A stretch of DNA of 35,339 bases from Mycobacterium kyogaense (GTDB lineage: Bacteria > Actinomycetota > Actinomycetes > Mycobacteriales > Mycobacteriaceae). The translations under genes and the position numbers were made by a program. The notes under the pieces were generated by a model that saw only the letters and a program-made list of their open reading frames with translations, was not told where the DNA came from and searched no databases. Positions 30,080 to 35,339 of the stretch are shown piece by piece. How positions within the stretch are numbered: position 1 is the first letter of the stretch; each line of letters opens with the position of its first letter. The stretch is from contig NZ_QJUA01000047.1 in NCBI RefSeq assembly GCF_003254575.1, positions 1-35,339 on the forward strand. The letters are read 5' to 3'.

Positions 30080-30256
30080 TTCGATCTCGACGAACCACCT
30101 CGACGAACCTCGAAGCAGTGACGACGGCGTCGAACCTCGGGGCCACGCACAGGTCGCCTCCCCGAGGCGACGACGCCGGCGACCGGTGGGAGGTTACCAG
30201 CGGAACCTGGGCGTGGGAGTGCCGCAACGCCGCCGCAACCCGGTTCTGACGAACCT
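30080..30256. promoter_or_regulatory. Divergent region with competing inverted repeats
   Basis: CTCGACGAACC occurs twice in tandem (30086-30096 and 30099-30109). GTCGCCTC (30153-30160) pairs with GAGGCGAC (30164-30171), while CCTCGGGG (30135-30142) can pair with CCCCGAGG (30160-30167), so the two hairpins exclude each other. An outer stem CGGCGTCG (30125-30132) pairs with 30171-30178. GGTTC (30242-30246) mirrors GAACC (30251-30255) just before GTG 30257. GGGTAA at 30267 resembles a SigF -10 box, but the spacing to GGTTC is too long (20) for a good SigF promoter. Confidence 0.4.
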
Positions 30257-31513
30257 GTGAACGCCCGGGTAATGTCTTCCAGATCGTCAATCGAAGATGC
30301 CACCGTGCGTGACCAGTCGTACGCCGACCTACCCGGCCAGATGACTGTTCCGGGCGACACGGGGCCGCTGCAGGTCCTCCTCGTCGAGGACGACCGGGGC
30401 GACGCGATCCTGGTCGAAGAACTGATCGCCGACGCCGGCGTCGACATGGCAGTGGTGTGGGCCGAGACGATGGCCGACGCCGAGAAGGCGATCGACGGAT
30501 CGCGCCCGGACTGCGTGCTGTTGGATCTGCACCTGCACGACACCGAGGGCGTCGCAGGCCTGGCACGTATCGCCGCCTGCGACGCAACCGTTCCCGTCGT
30601 GGTGCTGACCGGCCTCAACGACGAGCACGTCGCGTCGGCGGCTGTCGCCTCCGGGGCGCAGGACTACCTGGTCAAGGGCAGGGTCGACCCGGAAACACTG
30701 CGGCGAGCCGTGCTCTACGCCATCGAGCGCAAGCGCGCCGAACTGACCGCCGTCGACCTGCATGCGACGCGCTCACGCGAGCAGGAGAACGCCCGGCTCG
30801 AGCGCGGGCTGCTCCCCTCGCCGCTGCTGCTCGACGACCCCGGCGTCAGCATCGTCACCCAGTACCGACCGAGCCGGCAGAACGCGCTGCTCGGCGGCGA
30901 CTTCTTCGACATCGTCCAGACCCCGGACCACACGGTGCACGTGATGATCGGCGATGTCGCCGGGCACGGCCCCGACGAAGCCGCGCTGGGCGTTGCGTTG
31001 CGGATCGCGTGGCGGGCGTTGACCTTCGCCGGGCTGCGAGGCGCCGAGCGCATGCGTCAACTCGAGCGCATCCTGCGCGCGGAACGGGCCGGCCGAGGAA
31101 CGTTCGCCACGGTGCTCAGTGTGGCGATCCCTCCCCAGGGATCGGCGGTCACGGCGGTGCGGGCCGGTCACCCCGGCATGCTGCTGCACGGCGGGGGCAC
31201 GGTCGACTGGGTCGAACCGGCCGGCGGCCCGGCGCTCGGGCTGCACGTGGGTGACTGGACGCCGCAACCGGTGGAGTTGCCGCCCGGCAAGGGGCTGGTG
31301 CTGCTCACCGACGGACTGTTCGAGGGGCACGTCGGCCGCGGCAACGAACGGCTCGGAGAGGACGGGCTGCTGCAGCTCGCCCGCTCGCTGGCTCACCTGC
31401 CCGGGCCGCAGTTCGTCGACGCCCTGATCGACGCCGTCGAACAGCAGGCGCAGTCGCACGGCGGGATGGCCGACGACATCGCCGTGGTGCGAGTGGAGAG
31501 GACGGCGCGATGA
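30257..31513 (+). CDS. Receiver domain-PP2C phosphatase (RsbU/SpoIIE type)
   Basis: A 418-residue protein. A receiver domain (about 38-155) has acidic D45/D46, phospho-acceptor Asp90 in CVLLDLHL, Thr118 and Lys140, all intact. A short helical linker leads to a PP2C/SpoIIE phosphatase domain (about 200-415) with GGDFFDIV, IGDVAGHGPDEA, LTDGLFEG and GMADDIAVV, the metal-binding acids present. Such proteins dephosphorylate anti-anti-sigma factors when their receiver is phosphorylated. The start is uncertain: GTG 30257, ATG 30272 and GTG 30305 are all in frame. The stop overlaps the sensor kinase ATG by four bases. Confidence 0.9.
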   Translation: MNARVMSSRSSIEDATVRDQSYADLPGQMTVPGDTGPLQVLLVEDDRGDAILVEELIADAGVDMAVVWAETMADAEKAIDGSRPDCVLLDLHLHDTEGVAGLARIAACDATVPVVVLTGLNDEHVASAAVASGAQDYLVKGRVDPETLRRAVLYAIERKRAELTAVDLHATRSREQENARLERGLLPSPLLLDDPGVSIVTQYRPSRQNALLGGDFFDIVQTPDHTVHVMIGDVAGHGPDEAALGVALRIAWRALTFAGLRGAERMRQLERILRAERAGRGTFATVLSVAIPPQGSAVTAVRAGHPGMLLHGGGTVDWVEPAGGPALGLHVGDWTPQPVELPPGKGLVLLTDGLFEGHVGRGNERLGEDGLLQLARSLAHLPGPQFVDALIDAVEQQAQSHGGMADDIAVVRVERTAR

Positions 31514-33105
31514 GCCCCGATCAGCGCGGGATGCGCGCTCTGACCGTCGAGGGCTGGCAGTACCTGGTGCTGTCGATCATGGCGATCGTCGTCCTCGCCG
31601 GCGCCGTCACGACCGCGGTGCTGCTCGCCCGGACCGACAGCGTGTCCAACCAACTCACCAGCAACGTGGGGCCCGCGCGGGTGGCGGCCTACCAGCTGCA
31701 GGCGGCGCTGCGCGATCAGGAGACCGCGGTCCGCGGATACGTGATCTCCTCCGATGCTCAATTCCTCGCGCCCTTCGACAACGGCCGGCAGACGGAATCG
31801 AAGGCTTCGGCCGATCTACGCCAGTTCGAGCAGAAGCGGCCTGACCTCCTCGCCGACCTCGACGAGATCGAGCAGGCGGCGGGCTCGTGGCGGGACAACT
31901 ACGCCGAACCCGTCATCGCCGCGGTGCAGCCGGGGATGCGCAATGCGATCTCCCCTGCGCTCACCGAGATCGGCAAGTCGGAGTTCGACCGGCTACGTGC
32001 GCTGTTCGATCAGCAGAACACCCATCTCGCCGAAGCGCGCAGCGACGGTATCGCCGAACTCGCATCCATCAGCGCGTGGCGTAACGGCGTGCTGGTCGCG
32101 ATGCTCGCCGCGTTCCTGGTGACGATGGTGGTGCTGGGGGTCGTGTTGCGGCGCGCCCTGGTGAGGCCGCTGGGGCGGCTGGCCGAGGCGTGTCGTCGTG
32201 TCGCCGGGGGGAACTTCGGGGAGAAGATCGTGCCGCAGGGTCCGCGGGACATCCGCTTGATCGCGATTGACGTCGACAACATGCGCCAGCGGATCGTCGA
32301 CGAGCTGGAGGCGTCCCGGGCGGCCACCGAGGCGCTCGATGAACAGGCCGACGAGTTGCGCCGCTCCAACGCCGAACTGGAGCAGTTCGCCTATGTGGCG
32401 TCCCACGACCTGCAGGAGCCGCTGCGCAAGGTCGCCTCTTTCTGCCAGCTGCTGGAGAAGCGCTACGGCGACAAGCTCGACGAGCGCGGCACCGAATACA
32501 TCGGGTTCGCCGTCGACGGTGCCAAGCGGATGCAGGTACTCATCAACGATCTGCTCACGTTCTCCCGGGTGGGCCGTCTCAACGCAACCGAGACCTCTGT
32601 CGATCTCGATACGGTTCTCGACTCTGCGCTGGCCAATGTCGCCGCGGCGATCGAGGAGACGGGCGCGGCGATCGAGCGGCCCGCCGGTGGCTTACCGACG
32701 ATCATGGGCGATCCGACGCTGCTGACCATGCTGTGGCAGAACCTCATCGGGAACGCGGTGAAGTTCCGCCAGGAGGGCGTTGCGCCTCGGGTCGTGATCG
32801 AGTGTGGATCCGGCGAGCCTGGCCAGTGGCTGTTCTCGGTGAGCGACAACGGAATCGGGATCGCCGCGGAGTTCTCGGAGAAGGTTTTCGTGATCTTCCA
32901 GCGGCTGCACGGACGCGATGCCTACACCGGAACCGGCATCGGTCTGGCATTGTGCAAGAAGATCGTCGAGCACCACGGCGGCACGATCTGGATCGACAAC
33001 GACTACACCGACGGCACCCGCTTTCTCTTCACGTTGCCCACCGCGCACGCCGAGACGGCGAACACCGACACCGCAGCACCCCTGATGGAAGGATCGTCGT
33101 CATGA
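31510..33105 (+). CDS. CHASE3-HAMP sensor histidine kinase
   Basis: A 531-residue membrane kinase. TM1 is about 17-40, followed by an extracytoplasmic CHASE3-like helical domain (about 41-190, with RDQETAVRGYVISSD), TM2 about 192-214, HAMP (215-268), a coiled coil (268-292), HisKA with His299 in VASHDLQEPLRK, and an ATPase domain with NLIGNAVKFR, SDNGIGI and GTGIGLALCKK. The HisKA type resembles phytochrome-linked and CheY-like-coupled kinases. It starts in an ATGA overlap with the phosphatase gene and ends in an ATGA overlap with the response regulator, so all three are made together. Confidence 0.92.
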   Translation: MSPDQRGMRALTVEGWQYLVLSIMAIVVLAGAVTTAVLLARTDSVSNQLTSNVGPARVAAYQLQAALRDQETAVRGYVISSDAQFLAPFDNGRQTESKASADLRQFEQKRPDLLADLDEIEQAAGSWRDNYAEPVIAAVQPGMRNAISPALTEIGKSEFDRLRALFDQQNTHLAEARSDGIAELASISAWRNGVLVAMLAAFLVTMVVLGVVLRRALVRPLGRLAEACRRVAGGNFGEKIVPQGPRDIRLIAIDVDNMRQRIVDELEASRAATEALDEQADELRRSNAELEQFAYVASHDLQEPLRKVASFCQLLEKRYGDKLDERGTEYIGFAVDGAKRMQVLINDLLTFSRVGRLNATETSVDLDTVLDSALANVAAAIEETGAAIERPAGGLPTIMGDPTLLTMLWQNLIGNAVKFRQEGVAPRVVIECGSGEPGQWLFSVSDNGIGIAAEFSEKVFVIFQRLHGRDAYTGTGIGLALCKKIVEHHGGTIWIDNDYTDGTRFLFTLPTAHAETANTDTAAPLMEGSSS

Positions 33106-33542
33106 CCCCCGCTGAACGTGCCATCGACGTGCTGCTCATCGAGGACGATCCGGGAGATGAGCTGATCACCCGGGAAGCGTTCGAGCACAACAAGATCAAG
33201 AACAATCTGCACGTCGCCCACGACGGCGAGGAAGGCCTGGACTTCCTGTATCGGCGAGGCAAGTACGAAGGCGCGCCACGGCCGGACCTGGTGCTGCTCG
33301 ACCTGAACCTGCCCAAGTACGACGGGCGGCAGCTCCTCGAGACCATCAAGAGCGACCCCGAGCTCAACCACATCCCGGTCGTGGTGCTCACCACCTCCTC
33401 CGCCGAGGAGGACATTCTGCGCAGCTACAAATTGCACGCCAACGCGTACGTGACCAAGCCCGTCGATCTCGACCAGTTCATGAACGCCGTCCGGCAGATC
33501 GACGAGTTCTTCGTCCAGGTGGTCCGTCTCCCCCACTCGTAG
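33102..33542 (+). CDS. Single-domain response regulator (Rcp1-like)
   Basis: A 146-residue CheY-like protein without an output domain. The acidic pair is D15/D16 (LLIEDDPGDELITREAF), the phospho-acceptor is Asp67 in LVLLDLNLPKYDG, with LTTS at 96-99 and Lys119 in YVTKP. It is closest in layout to Rcp1-type regulators that pair with kinases like the one upstream. GGAAGGA (33088-33094) precedes ATG 33102, which overlaps the kinase stop. With no DNA-binding domain, it probably relays phosphate or acts by protein contact, perhaps to the PP2C protein. Confidence 0.92.
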   Translation: MTPAERAIDVLLIEDDPGDELITREAFEHNKIKNNLHVAHDGEEGLDFLYRRGKYEGAPRPDLVLLDLNLPKYDGRQLLETIKSDPELNHIPVVVLTTSSAEEDILRSYKLHANAYVTKPVDLDQFMNAVRQIDEFFVQVVRLPHS

Positions 33543-34688
33543 ATGGAGCTGCCCCGGCCGGATCCCCAGGCGGCCCACCTCGCCGACGTGGCGCCGTCGC
33601 TGCTGGCGGCCATGGGGGTCGCCGGGTTCTCGGCGCGGCTCGGCGACCGGTTCGGCGCCGCCGGCGAGGCTGCCGGTGCCTGCCTGCTTCTGGTGGACGG
33701 CCTCGGTGCCGAGCTTCTCGACGCCCACCTCTCCGACGCGCCGTTCCTGGCGACGCTGCGCGGGCCGACCCTGACGGCCGGATATCCGGCGACGACGGCG
33801 GCCGGGCTCGCCGCCGTGGGCACCGGTTGCCGTTCCGGCGAACACGGCGTGGTGGGCATGACCTTCCGGCTGCCCGACGTGGGTGTCATCAACGCGTTGC
33901 GGTGGCGTCCCCACCCCTGGGGGGATGATCTGCGGGAGCAGGCGGTGCCCGAGCACGTCCAGCCGCGGACCACGACGTTCGAACGTGCCGCCTCAGCAGG
34001 GGTGTCGGTGCGGGTGATCTCCGGCGCGGAGTTCGCCGGCTCCGGCCTGACCCGGGCGGTGCTGCGCGGTGGCAGCTATGTCGGAGTGCACGCGATCGGC
34101 GACCTGGTCGCGGCAGTCGGCACGACGCTCGCCGACGGCGGGTTCTGCTACGCCTACCACGCCGATCTGGACCTGGTAGGTCACCTGCACGGTCCGGGCA
34201 GCCCGGCCTGGCGGTGGCAGCTGCGCCAGGTGGATCGGATGGTCGAGTCGATCGCCGAGGTCCTGCCGCCGGGAGGCGTGCTGGCGGTGGTCGCCGACCA
34301 CGGCATGGTGAGTCTCGGCGCCGACGTCACCGACGTCGACGCCGAGCCGCTGCTGCACGACGGCGTAGCCGCGATCGGCGGCGAGGTGCGCGCCCGCCAC
34401 GTGTATGTCGACCCCGGCGCCCGTGACGACGTGCTGGCGGCGTGGGGCGAGGTACTCGGAGAGCGGGCCTGGGTCGTCGCCCGGGACGACGCGGTGGCGG
34501 CGGGCTGGTTCGGGGAGCGGGTCACCGACGATGCCATGCAGCGCATCGGGGATGTGGTGGTGGCCGCTCGAGGGGCATCGGGTGTGGTGCGGCGCACAGT
34601 CGAGCCGATCGAATCCTCGCTGATCGGTCAGCACGGCTCCTTCACAGCGGCCGAACAGCGAATCCCGTTACTCGTCGTCCGCCGCTGA
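33543..34688 (+). CDS. Alkaline phosphatase-superfamily phosphodiesterase (NPP-like)
   Basis: A 381-residue protein without a signal peptide. Metal and nucleophile motifs of nucleotide pyrophosphatase/phosphodiesterases are visible: LLLVDGLGAELL (Asp52), the Thr nucleophile in LTAGYPATTAAG (about 84-85), YHADLDLVGHLHGPGS, AVVADHGMV and IGQHGS. It should hydrolyse a phosphodiester or phosphonate ester in the cytosol; the substrate is unknown. ATG 33543 abuts the stop of the response regulator with no gap, which ties it to the signalling operon or at least to its transcription. Confidence 0.85.
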   Translation: MELPRPDPQAAHLADVAPSLLAAMGVAGFSARLGDRFGAAGEAAGACLLLVDGLGAELLDAHLSDAPFLATLRGPTLTAGYPATTAAGLAAVGTGCRSGEHGVVGMTFRLPDVGVINALRWRPHPWGDDLREQAVPEHVQPRTTTFERAASAGVSVRVISGAEFAGSGLTRAVLRGGSYVGVHAIGDLVAAVGTTLADGGFCYAYHADLDLVGHLHGPGSPAWRWQLRQVDRMVESIAEVLPPGGVLAVVADHGMVSLGADVTDVDAEPLLHDGVAAIGGEVRARHVYVDPGARDDVLAAWGEVLGERAWVVARDDAVAAGWFGERVTDDAMQRIGDVVVAARGASGVVRRTVEPIESSLIGQHGSFTAAEQRIPLLVVRR

Positions 34689-34849
34689 TCAATACCGTTG
34701 TTGTGCAGGTGTTTTCTGTAGATTCAGGCTGGCACTGAAAACGTCTCTGCGACATGTATTTTCGTGACAGATTATTTCTCTGAACGTGTAATGTGCCCGC
34801 TGTCACACATTTTGGCCGTATTAGAGACCCTCTGCTAGCGTCCGGCCGC
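34689..34849 (+). promoter_or_regulatory. AT-richer promoter region of the NlpC/P60-like gene
   Basis: The 161-bp gap has markedly lower GC than the rest of the window. GTGACAG (34764-34770) is mirrored by CTGTCAC (34800-34806), 29 bp apart. TAGCGT (34836-34841) lies eight bases before ATG 34850 and can serve as a leaderless -10 box, with TTTGGC about 18 bp upstream as a weak -35. No terminator hairpin for the preceding gene is evident. Confidence 0.45.
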
Positions 34850-35339
34850 ATGTATGAACTCGCCACACTCTTGACGCTCGTCAACCAGGTGTCGGGAACT
34901 CCGTACATCAGCGGCGGAGATTCACCGACCGGAACGGACTGCTCCGGTCTCGTATCCTGGGTGACCAACGCGGCGACCGGTCGACCCGTGTTCGGGGACC
35001 GCTTCAACACCGGCAACATCGAAGGCGCGCTGAAGGCTCGTGGGTTCCAGTACGGGACGCAGCCCGGCGCGCTCGTGGTCGGCTGGAACGGCGGGCACAC
35101 CGCGGTGACGCTGCCCGACGGCACGCCTGTCTCCTCCGGAGAGGGTGGCCGCGGCGTCAAGGTCGGCGGTGGCGGCGCCTACCAGAGTCAGTTCACCCAC
35201 CACATGTTCCTGCCCGCGCCGGCCGCTGCCGACGTGCCCCCGCCTGTCGATCCGCAGTTGGCGCCGCCTGTGCCCCCGCCGCCGGCCCCCGTGGTGCTGA
35301 TGGGTCAGGAATCCCCGGCTGATCCCGCGCTGCCGCCCC
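34850..35339 (+). CDS. NlpC/P60-like cysteine peptidase, 3' end outside the window
   Basis: An open frame of at least 163 residues that runs off the window. The N-terminal domain shows YISGGDSPTGTDCSGLVSWV with the Cys nucleophile near residue 31, and a likely His in VVGWNGGHTAVTLP. It begins without a signal peptide, like the N-terminal peptidase domains of mycobacteriophage LysA proteins, which share the TDCSG...GGHTAV pattern; chromosomal mycobacterial copies are also known. After about residue 120 the chain becomes Pro-rich (PPPVDPQLAPP). It may act on peptidoglycan stems or be a phage-derived domesticated gene. Confidence 0.75.
   Translation, partial: MYELATLLTLVNQVSGTPYISGGDSPTGTDCSGLVSWVTNAATGRPVFGDRFNTGNIEGALKARGFQYGTQPGALVVGWNGGHTAVTLPDGTPVSSGEGGRGVKVGGGGAYQSQFTHHMFLPAPAAADVPPPVDPQLAPPVPPPPAPVVLMGQESPADPALPP

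Noticed and set aside
30242..30272. SigF promoter (GGTTC...GGGTAA) for the signalling operon
   Set aside because: The spacer is 20 bases where about 16-17 is usual, and the -35 matches only in part; kept as a remark only.

Overview
The window reads as chromosomal DNA of a Mycobacterium (Mycolicibacterium-type, probably pigmented and environmental). The evidence is very high GC, many GTG starts, an antigen-85 mycolyltransferase, a fatty-acyl-AMP ligase (FadD), the inactive NlpC/P60 protein RipD, an F420-type LLM oxidoreductase, long-form isocitrate lyase (ICL2), and many start codons sitting 5-8 nt behind a TAnnnT -10 box, as in mycobacterial leaderless transcripts.

Layout. 1-490: remains of IS481-type insertion sequences (a transposase 3' end, twin terminal repeats, a transposase remnant). 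508-7103: a BrkB/YihY membrane protein, a CDP-alcohol phosphatidyltransferase, then a carotenoid locus with crtI-type desaturase and glycosyltransferase on the minus strand and cruF and crtU on the plus strand; together these fit a glycosylated aromatic carotenoid of the OH-chlorobactene glucoside type. 7113-16024: mostly single genes, including small conserved and secreted proteins, an antigen-85 paralogue with an altered cysteine position, a DUF3253 protein and methyltransferase, a minus-strand LLM oxidoreductase/SpoIIAA-like/membrane protein run, an alpha/beta hydrolase, a large secreted protein with a Thr/Ser/Lys tail, a MOSC protein and a DUF218 protein. 16021-19959: a FAAL-type FadD, ripD, tpx and a DUF899 protein, all minus strand.

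20045-23936: tenA followed by a tightly packed uracil-catabolism (URC) operon, urc1-urc4(DUF1688)-upp. The urc1 5' end is split by an apparent one-base frameshift in a GGGGG run. 23973-26261: leaderless aceA2 (ICL2). 26265-27035: a shrunken MenC-like enolase-superfamily protein that appears to have lost its catalytic residues. 27071-30079: a glutamine amidotransferase, a Dabb protein, and an SGNH hydrolase next to a membrane acyltransferase.

30257-34688: a four-gene run with 4-base or zero-base junctions: receiver-PP2C phosphatase, CHASE3/HAMP sensor kinase, single-domain response regulator, and an alkaline-phosphatase-superfamily phosphodiesterase. A region with competing inverted repeats lies before it. 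The window ends inside an NlpC/P60-like protein preceded by an AT-richer promoter region. I see no CRISPR array, no complete tRNA or rRNA gene and no prophage. The points most worth a second look are the urc1 frameshift and URC/tenA linkage, the degenerate MenC-like gene, the carotenoid locus and the PP2C-kinase-regulator-phosphodiesterase run.
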